Origin: Floridanema evergladense
GTDB lineage: Bacteria; Cyanobacteriota; Cyanobacteriia; Cyanobacteriales; Aerosakkonemataceae
NCBI RefSeq assembly: GCF_041929205.1
Contig: NZ_JBHFNT010000017.1
Strand: one strand, 5' to 3'
Length of the DNA stretch: 64,000 bases
Below are positions 17,023 to 24,904 of the stretch, one piece after another (positions within the stretch are counted from its first letter, which is position 1; each line of letters starts with the position of its first letter). The position numbers and the translations under genes were made by a program. The notes under the pieces were generated by a model. It saw only the letters and a program-made list of their open reading frames with translations, was not told where the DNA came from and did not search any database.

Positions 17023-17261
17023 GTAATAATACTTGTAAAATCTCAATATGTTAACTCCAGAAAACCCACCCTGGTCGAATGCTACACTGAAACTGGTAAT
17101 GCCTACCAGTCTTAAAAACTAAAACACCCGTTTTCCCAGCGGAGTTTTGTAGGTGGAAAATCACATACAACCCCTTCTCCGGCTGTAATAGAATCTGACT
17201 TGAATAAGCAAGAAACTACAGCAATCATCTTACCCAAGGCAAAAGAAGAGCCTGAGTACAC
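17023..17261. other. Intergenic region without recognised content
   Basis: Between the HNH relic and the acetyltransferase gene I see only a short GGTA/TACC hairpin near 17095-17110 and no recognisable RNA, repeat or reading frame. It probably contains the promoter of the downstream gene. Confidence 0.4.
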
Positions 17262-18569
17262 ATGACCCCATTCCCACCCCAGGAACCAAAAGTTACGATC
17301 CGTCCCCTACAACGCCGGGACTTAGAAGCGCTAAGTGCGATCGTCCTCCGCACCGCTGTCGCGAACGCAGACATTAACGCCAACGAAAAAATTCTCATCC
17401 AATCCCCAGAGGCAAACAACCTCGACATCCTGAATGAGACAAAAGAACACCTAGAACAACTCAACCAGCGCTACGGGTTATGGAAAATTTTGAGTCTGTT
17501 TCCTAACCCATTACGCCACGAATTATGTGCATACATTGCTCAGGAAGAACAACAAGTTAGGGGCATGATTCAAGTTAAACCCTTTAATCGTACCCGCAGC
17601 ACCTGGCGAGTCGAAAGGGTAATAGTTGACAGACGAACTCGCAGTCAAGCAGTTGGTTCCCTCCTGCTACGCCACTGCTTTGAAACCATCTGGGAAGCAC
17701 GCACTTGGTTGCTTGAAGTTAACATTAATGACAAAAATACCCTAGCTCTTTATCGGCAAAATGGATTTCAACCATTGGCGCAGTTAACCGCTTGGGAAAT
17801 CTCACCATCATTATTAGCGGAACTGCAAGAACGAGAGCCAGATTTACCTAACTTGCTTCCAGTGAGTAACGCCGACGCACAACTGCTCTATCAATTAGAT
17901 ACAGCAGCAATGCCACCATTAGTGCGGCAAGTATTCGATCGCCACGTCCAAGATTTTAAAACCGGATTCTTCAGCGCTTTAATCGAAGGAATGCGTCAAT
18001 GGTTCAGCCAAACAGAAGTCGTCAGCGGTTATGTATTTGAACCACAGCGCAAAGCAGCGATCGGTTACTTCCAACTCCAACTCAGTCGCACCGGAAAAGA
18101 ACCCCACAAAGCTGAAATGACAGTTCACCCGGCTTACACCTGGCTCTACCCAGAACTGCTCTGTCAAATGGCACGCATCGCCCAAGACTTCCCCGCCCAA
18201 CCATTACAATTAACCTCAGCAGACTACCAACCAGAACGCGAAGAGTTTTTAGAGCAGATTGGCGCACAAAGAATCACCCATACTCTATTAATGTCTCGTT
18301 CCGTTTGGCACAAAATTCGCGAATCTAAATTCGCCTTGGAAGGATTGCAACTTGCAGAAATGCTGCAAGGCTTACAACGATCGCGCCAACCAGTCCCCGG
18401 AAGAATGACTTGGTTAAAATCTCCCCGCCAACTAGCTACCCCAGAATCAACCCCCTCTCATACTTCCGCAGGAGAAATGGCTACTAACGACGATAGCCCA
18501 GAAGGAGAGCAAACCAGCAGGGGAGCAGGGGAGCAGGGGAGCAGGGGAGCAGGGGAGCAAGGGAGATAG
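17262..18569 (+). CDS. GNAT-family N-acetyltransferase, two-part, with repeat-derived tail
   Basis: A 435-residue protein. Residues about 10-190 form a GNAT domain: VTIRPLQRRDLEALSAIV at the start, VERVIVDRRTRSQAVGSLLL for the acetyl-CoA loop and NDKNTLALYRQNGF at its end. The second half is not recognised but looks like a degenerate GNAT repeat typical of a cyanobacterial family. The C-terminus (about residues 418-435) is encoded by tandem GGGAGCA units and is surely not ancestral. The gene precedes ruvX on the same strand. The substrate is unknown. Confidence 0.78.
   Translation: MTPFPPQEPKVTIRPLQRRDLEALSAIVLRTAVANADINANEKILIQSPEANNLDILNETKEHLEQLNQRYGLWKILSLFPNPLRHELCAYIAQEEQQVRGMIQVKPFNRTRSTWRVERVIVDRRTRSQAVGSLLLRHCFETIWEARTWLLEVNINDKNTLALYRQNGFQPLAQLTAWEISPSLLAELQEREPDLPNLLPVSNADAQLLYQLDTAAMPPLVRQVFDRHVQDFKTGFFSALIEGMRQWFSQTEVVSGYVFEPQRKAAIGYFQLQLSRTGKEPHKAEMTVHPAYTWLYPELLCQMARIAQDFPAQPLQLTSADYQPEREEFLEQIGAQRITHTLLMSRSVWHKIRESKFALEGLQLAEMLQGLQRSRQPVPGRMTWLKSPRQLATPESTPSHTSAGEMATNDDSPEGEQTSRGAGEQGSRGAGEQGR
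18518..18562 (+). repeat. Tandem GGGAGCA-type repeat at the 3' end of a gene
   Basis: About five units of AGGGGAGC are read as GEQGSRGA in the acetyltransferase C-terminus. A second, G-rich run (gatggggggatgggg) follows the stop codon. Confidence 0.8.
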
Positions 18570-18681
18570 AGAGATGGGGGGATGGGGAGATGGGGGGAAA
18601 TTAATTAACTCAGAACTTTACTCCCTAACTCAAAACTCAAAATTCAAAACTCAAAACTTCCCTTTTGCCGAATTTAAAACT

Positions 18682-19200
18682 ATGACCGAAAACCAAAACT
18701 GCTCCCCTGCCCCTCTGCCCCTCTGCCCCCCTGCCCCCCTGCCGCAAGTCTCTGCTCTGGGGTTGGATATTGGGAGGAAGCGGATTGGGGTAGCGGGGTG
18801 CGATCGCACAGGTTTAATCGCTACCGGATTGACTACCATCGAGCGTAAATCCTTTACCGAAGACCTGGCACAATTTCAAAAACTAGTAGCAGATCGAGAA
18901 GTAGAAATCTTAGTCGTCGGATTACCCTACTCAATGGATGGCACCTTGGGCTACCAAGCTAAACAAGTGCAAAAACTTGCCCGGAGTTATTCCAAAGCCT
19001 TAAATCTGCCCTTAGAGTATGTAGACGAGCGATTAACCTCCTTTCAAGCCGAAGAACTGCTCAAAGCCGAGAACAGATCCCCCTCTAGGAATAAAAATTT
19101 GATCGATCGCAAAGCAGCAGCAATAATTCTGCAACAATGGTTGGACGAACGTCGTAAACGACAATCTTACTCCCTTCCTTTGGAGCCTAATCATGTCTGA
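18682..19200 (+). CDS. ruvX: Pre-16S rRNA-processing nuclease YqgF / Holliday junction resolvase-like
   Basis: I start the gene at the internal ATG (MTENQNC), giving 172 residues; the longer frame upstream translates G-rich repeats. The RNase H-like fold is clear: LGLDIGRKRIGVA with the first catalytic Asp, VVGLPYSMDGTLG, then YVDERLTSFQAEELL and a final Asp in NLIDRKAAAIIL. The family matures the 16S rRNA 5' end in the cytoplasm. Residues about 8-22 (SPAPLPLCPPAPLPQ) come from a C-rich tandem repeat, so the start could lie even further in. The gene overlaps the next one by 8 bases. Confidence 0.9.
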   Translation: MTENQNCSPAPLPLCPPAPLPQVSALGLDIGRKRIGVAGCDRTGLIATGLTTIERKSFTEDLAQFQKLVADREVEILVVGLPYSMDGTLGYQAKQVQKLARSYSKALNLPLEYVDERLTSFQAEELLKAENRSPSRNKNLIDRKAAAIILQQWLDERRKRQSYSLPLEPNHV

Positions 19201-19777
19201 AAACAGTGACAATTTCTATTCTGAAGACGGAGAAGAAATCGAAATCGTCAGCTTGATCGATCGAGACGAACGCGAACTTCTCTGTTACATAGAGGAATAT
19301 ATTGAGGCAGAAGACGATGAATATCTCGTTCTGCGCCCAGTTGATATCCCAGTAGAGATCTTTGTGAGTGAGCCAGATTCGGAACAAATATCAATAGTTG
19401 AAGATGAAGCAATTATTCAGGAAATTTATCCGATCGCCCAAGCTGTCTTAGCAGAAAATAACCTCTCACTCAAACCTACTCCCTTTATCTTGACAGTAGA
19501 AGGTGAACTTCCTCCCCCTGACGAAGAAAATATACTGACTCTGGTAATCGAAGAAGAAGATGCTAACCCGATGCAACCTCCAATAGAACCAGAAGAATTG
19601 CAATTAGTAGCCTACTTCCACCATAAAGATCAGGAATACTGCATCTGTAGTCCTTTAGATCCCTTGATTTTCTTCGGTCGTTTTAACCAACGTGGAAACG
19701 CAGAGTTACTCTCTGAGGAAGAATATAAAAAAGTTCAACCTCTACTAAAAGAGCTAATGTCGAATCAAATGGAATGA
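19193..19777 (+). CDS. DUF3727 family protein
   Basis: A 194-residue, very acidic protein. The N-terminal part (EIVSLIDRDERELLCYIEEY) and the C-terminal part (VAYFHHKDQEYCICSPLDPL) match the DUF3727/DUF1292-like pattern of cyanobacteria and plastids. Function is unknown. Its ATG lies inside the last codons of ruvX, and that arrangement suggests translational coupling. Confidence 0.85.
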   Translation: MSENSDNFYSEDGEEIEIVSLIDRDERELLCYIEEYIEAEDDEYLVLRPVDIPVEIFVSEPDSEQISIVEDEAIIQEIYPIAQAVLAENNLSLKPTPFILTVEGELPPPDEENILTLVIEEEDANPMQPPIEPEELQLVAYFHHKDQEYCICSPLDPLIFFGRFNQRGNAELLSEEEYKKVQPLLKELMSNQME

Positions 19778-20045
19778 GGCTGTAGGTGATTAGTCAATAA
19801 GTCATTTATAAATTTGTTCGTATCCTCCACTAACAATAATGCTCAGTTAAAGAGGAAAGATTGGGGAGAAACAATCGAATCATTACTTTTCCCTCTAACC
19901 TTTCCCTTTTTTCAACTCTGTTAAAGGCGATCTCACGCTATCCTTTGCAGTGTGACCTTCATTAGGGTTTGCTTCTGCCATTAGTAAAGTAAGTGACTCA
20001 ATACTAATCACCAAGGTTATTTTTGCTGATTTCTACTATTTCCAA
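19778..20045. other. Intergenic region, no recognised element
   Basis: This gap between DUF3727 and mltG holds no reading frame or repeat that I can support. It should contain the mltG promoter. Confidence 0.4.
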
Positions 20046-21152
20046 ATGAGCATTGTGCAACGCTTCTCTAAAATTTTCTTCTACCTGGCACTATTTCCTG
20101 CTGTAATAGTGCTATGTGCTTGGCAAGGTTGGGCTTGGTGGAGTTGGGCAACAGCACCTCCTGCACCAAAGTCATCCACTGGCGAAACCTCAGACGCTGA
20201 CAAAACAGTGCAAATTCGCATTCCCCCTGGTTCTACTAGCAAGCAAATTGGTAGTTATTTAGAATCAGCTGGGTTAATTCGCTCTAGCAATGCTTGGGAT
20301 CTTTGGGTACGTTGGTTAAATACGCAAAATAAAGGTGTGTTTAAAGCGGGAACTTATGAGCTTTCACCCACTCAGTCTTTAAAAGAAATTGCTGAACAAA
20401 TCAGTCAGGGTAGTGTGGTGCAAATTAGCTTTACGATCCCGGAAGGTCGAAATCTCAAGCAAATGGCTGCATACTTTGAATCCCAAGGCTTTTTTCCCGC
20501 CCAAGATTTCCTGGCTGCTACCAAGCAAATTCCCCGCGATAAATTTCCTTGGCTACCCAGCGGTTTACCTCATTTAGAAGGCTTTTTGTACCCCGACACA
20601 TACCAGATAGCCAGCGGTGGAATCACTCCTAAAGCAGTAATCGATATTATGCTCAAAAGATTTGAGCAAGTGGCTCTGCCAATGTACCAAAAAAATCCGC
20701 AACAAATTAAGCTGAATCTTCTGCAATGGGTGACTCTTGCCAGTATTGTAGAAAAAGAGGCTGTGATTCCCGCAGAACGTCCCCGGATCGCAGGTGTGTT
20801 TACTCAACGCTTGCAAAAGGGGATGAAGCTGGAGGCCGATCCTACGGTTGAGTATGGATTGAATATCCAACAAACAGTCGATCAACCTTTGACTTTTAAG
20901 CAAGTCAAAACTCCTTCTCCTTATAATACTTATCTGAATCGAGGTTTACCACCAACCCCGATCGCCAGTCCAGGAAAAGCTAGTTTACAAGCTACCCTGA
21001 ATCCAGAAAAAACCGATTATCTGTTTTTTGTGGCTCGTTACGATGGTACTCATGTCTTCAGTCGCACCTTAGCAGAACACCAAGCAGCTGTGGCAGCGAT
21101 TCGCAAACAACGAGTACAACAAAACCAAGGGGCAATTCCGCAACCAAATTAG
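20046..21152 (+). CDS. mltG: Endolytic murein transglycosylase MltG
   Basis: A 368-residue inner-membrane protein: one membrane segment at about residues 9-33, then the YceG-like domain outside. The catalytic region is LASIVEKEAVIPAERPRIAG with the conserved glutamate of EKEA (Glu236/Glu238 region), followed by LEADPTVEYGL and SPYNTYLNRGLPPTPI. MltG cuts nascent peptidoglycan strands and limits glycan length. Length and motif order are standard. A long inverted repeat after the stop may end the transcript. Confidence 0.95.
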   Translation: MSIVQRFSKIFFYLALFPAVIVLCAWQGWAWWSWATAPPAPKSSTGETSDADKTVQIRIPPGSTSKQIGSYLESAGLIRSSNAWDLWVRWLNTQNKGVFKAGTYELSPTQSLKEIAEQISQGSVVQISFTIPEGRNLKQMAAYFESQGFFPAQDFLAATKQIPRDKFPWLPSGLPHLEGFLYPDTYQIASGGITPKAVIDIMLKRFEQVALPMYQKNPQQIKLNLLQWVTLASIVEKEAVIPAERPRIAGVFTQRLQKGMKLEADPTVEYGLNIQQTVDQPLTFKQVKTPSPYNTYLNRGLPPTPIASPGKASLQATLNPEKTDYLFFVARYDGTHVFSRTLAEHQAAVAAIRKQRVQQNQGAIPQPN

Positions 21153-21180
21153 TTGTTAATTTGGTTGCTAAAGTATAACA

Positions 21181-21227
21181 GTGATGAGTTTTATTGGTAG
21201 CGGTTTTTATCAAGCAAAACTCATCAC
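21181..21227. terminator. Inverted repeat, likely terminator after mltG
   Basis: A perfect 12-bp stem (GTGATGAGTTTT / AAAACTCATCAC) with a 23-base loop. The following bases are A-rich rather than T-rich on the + strand, so its role as a terminator is less sure. Confidence 0.5.
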
Positions 21228-21280
21228 AAAAACTCGACTATCACCGTTATAATGTTGAGCAAATTACCAAATAAATTCTT

Positions 21281-21814
21281 ATGTCTTGGGGCGCACTATT
21301 ACAGCCAGATTTAATTTTAGAAGGCACAATTCTCCGTCTAACACCCGAAATTCTTGATTACTATCAGCTTAAGGGTTTGGTGTTGGATGTGGATGAAACT
21401 TTAGTACCTGTAAAAGTTTCTCATGCTTCTGATGAATTGCTACACTGGGTTGAAGAAATTCGTCAGGTAGCTCAATTGTGGTTGGTGAGTAATAATTTGA
21501 GTGAATCGAGAATTGGCAGAATTGCTCAAGCTTTAAATCTGCCCTATATTTTTGGTGCTAGTAAGCCTTCTCGTCGTAAACTACGAAGGGCTGTTAATCA
21601 AATGAATTTGCCCATAGAACAGGTGGCAATGGTTGGCGATCGCCTATTTACTGATGTCTTGGCAGGTAATCGTTTGGGAATGTTTACTATTTTAGTAGAA
21701 CCGATCGTCCCTACTGGAAAAGCAATTCAATCTTACCCAATTCACACTCTAGAAGTCTGGTTATCTCAAGTTCTCGGCGCAACTATCCCCGCTAAAAAAC
21801 GACATATCAGATAA
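21281..21814 (+). CDS. YqeG-family HAD IIIA-type phosphatase
   Basis: A 177-residue HAD protein. Motif I is DVDET (residues 36-40), motif II lies in WLVSNNLSES, and motif III/IV are KPSRRKL and MVGDRLFTDVLAGN. YqeG proteins are related to phosphatidylglycerophosphate phosphatases, and a plastid relative makes phosphatidylglycerol; that activity is possible here but not shown. It lies between mltG and proB on the same strand. Confidence 0.88.
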   Translation: MSWGALLQPDLILEGTILRLTPEILDYYQLKGLVLDVDETLVPVKVSHASDELLHWVEEIRQVAQLWLVSNNLSESRIGRIAQALNLPYIFGASKPSRRKLRRAVNQMNLPIEQVAMVGDRLFTDVLAGNRLGMFTILVEPIVPTGKAIQSYPIHTLEVWLSQVLGATIPAKKRHIR

Positions 21815-21895
21815 GATCTAGGGACGAAAGAGGAGGCATAGATAGGATAATATGTCAATGAATTTAACTATTTGATAAATCTAAAATCGCTCGTT

Positions 21896-23008
21896 ATGAA
21901 TCAAACTATTGTTGTTAAGATTGGGACTTCTAGTTTGACTAATCCTTCTACTGGTAACTTAGCTCTTTCTACGATCGCTGCCTTAGTTGAAGTACTTAGT
22001 CGTCTCCGTGCTGCGGGAAACAATGTAGTTTTAGTATCATCAGGGGCAGTGGGTGTAGGTTGTGCTCGTTTGGGGTTACAGGAACGTCCCCGGAATATAG
22101 CGGTGAAGCAAGCAGTGGCAGCTGTGGGACAAGGTAGATTAATGCGGGTTTATGATGACTTTTTTACTTCTTTACAACAGCCGATCGCACAAGTATTATT
22201 GACTCGCATCGATCTAGTACAGCGCAGTCGCTATATCAATGCTCACAACACTTTTGCCGCTTTATTAAAGTTGGGAGTTATACCCATTGTCAATGAAAAT
22301 GATACTGTTGCCATTGAAGAGTTAAAATTTGGCGATAATGACACGCTTTCCGCCAGAGTCGCCAGTTTATTAGAGGCAGATTGGCTATTCTTACTCACAG
22401 ATGTAGATAGACTTTATTCAGCAGATCCGCGCAGTCACCCTGATGCTCAACCGATTACTTTGGTGACGCATATCGATCAACTGGCAGAATTAGAAGTGCA
22501 AACAGGCGATCGCGGTTCTCAGTGGGGTACTGGTGGGATGACGACTAAAATTGCTGCCGCCCGGATTGCCACTGCTGCTGGCGTTCGCACGGTGATTACA
22601 GAAGGGAAAAACCCAGGAAACATTGAGAAAATCCTGGCAGGAGAACCGATAGGCACCCATTTTGAACCACAATCTCAACCCAGTAATGCGCGGAAGCGCT
22701 GGATTGCTCACGGCTTAGTCCCTTGCGGTAAAATTTATTTGGATCAAGGGGCAGTGAGTGCGATCGCCAAAGCGGGAAAATCTCTTTTAGCTGCCGGAAT
22801 TACCCAAGTAGAAGGCGATTTTCGCACTTGTGATGCAGTACAATTGTGCGATCTTGGAGGCCGAGAAATTGCTAGAGGAATTGTCAACTACAGTAGTGGC
22901 GAACTAAAAAAAATTCAAGGTCGTCAATCAGCCGAAATTACCGCAATTTTAGGCTACCCAGGTGCAGAAACTGTAGTTCACCGAGATAATTTGGTACTGA
23001 GTAATTAG
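21896..23008 (+). CDS. proB: Glutamate 5-kinase
   Basis: A 370-residue ProB, the first step of proline synthesis. The amino acid kinase domain starts with TIVVKIGTSSLTN; the glutamate site shows VNENDTVAIEELKFGDND and TDVDRLYSADPR. The C-terminal PUA domain begins near KIYLDQGAVSAIAKAGKSLL. I chose the ATG eight codons inside the longest frame, which would begin with TTG, because the homologous sequence starts at MNQTIVVKIG. Proline feedback inhibition is usual for the family. Confidence 0.96.
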   Translation: MNQTIVVKIGTSSLTNPSTGNLALSTIAALVEVLSRLRAAGNNVVLVSSGAVGVGCARLGLQERPRNIAVKQAVAAVGQGRLMRVYDDFFTSLQQPIAQVLLTRIDLVQRSRYINAHNTFAALLKLGVIPIVNENDTVAIEELKFGDNDTLSARVASLLEADWLFLLTDVDRLYSADPRSHPDAQPITLVTHIDQLAELEVQTGDRGSQWGTGGMTTKIAAARIATAAGVRTVITEGKNPGNIEKILAGEPIGTHFEPQSQPSNARKRWIAHGLVPCGKIYLDQGAVSAIAKAGKSLLAAGITQVEGDFRTCDAVQLCDLGGREIARGIVNYSSGELKKIQGRQSAEITAILGYPGAETVVHRDNLVLSN

Positions 23009-23076
23009 GGCTTGCCCTATCTCCTGGTGAGGATAGGAAATGGGGATATTCAGTGAACTTCAAGAACAAGAAGTTA

Positions 23077-23178
23077 TACCAATTCTCTGTAAAATTGTAC
23101 TCAATCATAGCCCCTCCCTGTGGACGGGGAGGGGTTTGGGGTGGGGTGAATTAAGCGCATCTTCATAGAGAATTGGTA
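23077..23178. mobile_element. Small inverted-repeat element (about 102 bp), MITE-like
   Basis: The ends are TACCAATTCTCT and its exact reverse complement, 12 bp. The inside holds a second hairpin (CCCCTCC-CTGTGGAC-GGGGAGGGG). No protein is encoded. It reaches into the end of the dynamin-like gene and supplies that protein's last residues and stop codon. Confidence 0.68.
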
Positions 23179-24836
23179 CCAGATCGCAATTCGTTTAGAT
23201 CGATATTTTCAAAGCAAGCATTTAACAACTTTAGTTGAGAACGCTTACTACTAACCTCTAAAGGCAATTCTGGCATTTGAAAAGTCATAATTCTTTCAGC
23301 TTTATCTTGATATTTTAGTAGCTGATCTAGGGCTTCTTTACTAAAGCGAATTAAATAATCTTTCACAGCATCAGCATATAGCTGCGTGACTTGATTATGG
23401 TAACTTTCTTCGCTAGTTTGTTGCTTGTCCTTGCTGAGGTTTTTATTCAAAAGATAAGCAGCGCTACCAACAACAGCAGCACCTACAGGGCCACCCAAAA
23501 CCCATCCTAAACCAGTAGCTACACCTACCGAAGCAGTGTCAGCAAGATCGTTAGAATTTGTCGGTTTATTTGGTAGATTTACTTGGGGGTGACTAGGGAA
23601 TGAAATAGAGAGAATTTCGGGTTGAGGACGATTGAAAAATTCGCTAGATTGCGTCACCCATTTTACGATTGATTCTTGCAATTGAACTAATTTTGGTTGC
23701 AAAAAATCTCTTTCCCAATTGTTAAATTGACCTTGTTGCAGTGCAGCAGCAGCTTCGGATTGATAGCGATATAAAAGTGTTTGTTCGTCTAGCCAGTTAC
23801 GTAATTCTAAAACACTAGTGACGAAACCTTGTTTAATTAGTTTTTCGGCTTTTTGTTGAATTTCAATTTTCGCGTTGTGTTTATTTTCAATAGTTTCTAA
23901 TTCACTGGCAATGCTTTGCGTTTTTGTTTGCAAGGATTGTTTAATTTGAGCAGCAATTGTTACGACACGGGGTAAACGAATATCTTCCATTTTTTCCTGT
24001 TTGGCTGCCAAAATACTTTGCAAAGCAGATTCAAACATAACTAAACCGCTACTTTGTGCGGCTGCAACATCACCTTTTAATCTCGATCTTAAGGCAGGAA
24101 GTGCATCAACTCGGTAAAGGTTACTGATGTTTGAAGGTAGATCTGCACGAAAGCTTTCTGCTACAAATCGCAGGCGTTTGTAAACTTCTTTTTGGTCTTC
24201 TGATTCTAATAAATTGAGGAAGTTAACTACAAAAACTATGCTTTTAATCCCTCTATCAATTAACCAATCATGCAGTTTTTCTCGTTCGGTTAAAGTCATC
24301 AATTGCCGACCATCTAAAACTTGAATAATTAAATCTGCTGTTAACAGTTTATTTCGGACTAATTCATCTTGTGCTTCTCTGTCGTTGGTTCCTGGTAAGT
24401 CGAGTAATTCTACGTTATTTTGCAGGAGTGGATGAGGACAAAAAACCTGCACTGAGGCGACATCATCTCGCATTCTTCGATCGCCATCTAAAATCGCAAA
24501 TTCTTTAAGAATTTCTGTGCCAGTTTGATTGATTTCTTTGCCATCTATAAAGGTAATTTTTGTTTTTAACTCTTCGCCATATTTGACGGAAATTGCTGCA
24601 CCTGTTGTGGGTATAATATCAATTGGTAAGGCCCGATTGCCGAGAATGGCATTAATTAAGGTTGATTTGCCATAATTAAATGGGCCAAAAACGGCTATTT
24701 GAAATCCTGGTTTAGACAGATAATTGCAGACGGAAATGGTGTCTTGATAAAGCTGAGAATTTTTATCTATTTCGAGCAATGCTAATGCTGTTTGGAGATT
24801 ATTTACTAGAGTTTGATATTGGTTTTTTTGTTCCAT
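23163..24836 (-). CDS. Dynamin-family GTPase, shorter form
   Basis: A 557-residue bacterial dynamin-like protein. G1 is GPFNYGKST (51-59), G3 is DLPG (146-149), and the usual G4 position reads FVVNFLN, lacking a clear TKxD/NKxD motif. A hydrophobic stretch rich in glycine (about 432-462, ATGLGWVLGGPVGAAVVG) should insert in membrane. The C-terminal RSGTNSL is encoded by an inverted-repeat element, so the original end was lost. It follows two longer dynamin-like genes in the same direction. Confidence 0.85.
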   Translation of the reverse strand: MEQKNQYQTLVNNLQTALALLEIDKNSQLYQDTISVCNYLSKPGFQIAVFGPFNYGKSTLINAILGNRALPIDIIPTTGAAISVKYGEELKTKITFIDGKEINQTGTEILKEFAILDGDRRMRDDVASVQVFCPHPLLQNNVELLDLPGTNDREAQDELVRNKLLTADLIIQVLDGRQLMTLTEREKLHDWLIDRGIKSIVFVVNFLNLLESEDQKEVYKRLRFVAESFRADLPSNISNLYRVDALPALRSRLKGDVAAAQSSGLVMFESALQSILAAKQEKMEDIRLPRVVTIAAQIKQSLQTKTQSIASELETIENKHNAKIEIQQKAEKLIKQGFVTSVLELRNWLDEQTLLYRYQSEAAAALQQGQFNNWERDFLQPKLVQLQESIVKWVTQSSEFFNRPQPEILSISFPSHPQVNLPNKPTNSNDLADTASVGVATGLGWVLGGPVGAAVVGSAAYLLNKNLSKDKQQTSEESYHNQVTQLYADAVKDYLIRFSKEALDQLLKYQDKAERIMTFQMPELPLEVSSKRSQLKLLNACFENIDLNELRSGTNSL

Positions 24837-24904
24837 ATTAGTACCTTTATTTTTGGTAAATTATTACATATTTTTCCCTGCCCTTGCGGGGAGTCAACAG
24901 TTAT

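Noticed and set aside
18518..18562. Regular short repeats that could suggest a CRISPR array
   Set aside because: Units are 7-9 bases with no unique spacers and are read as protein; no Cas genes are near.
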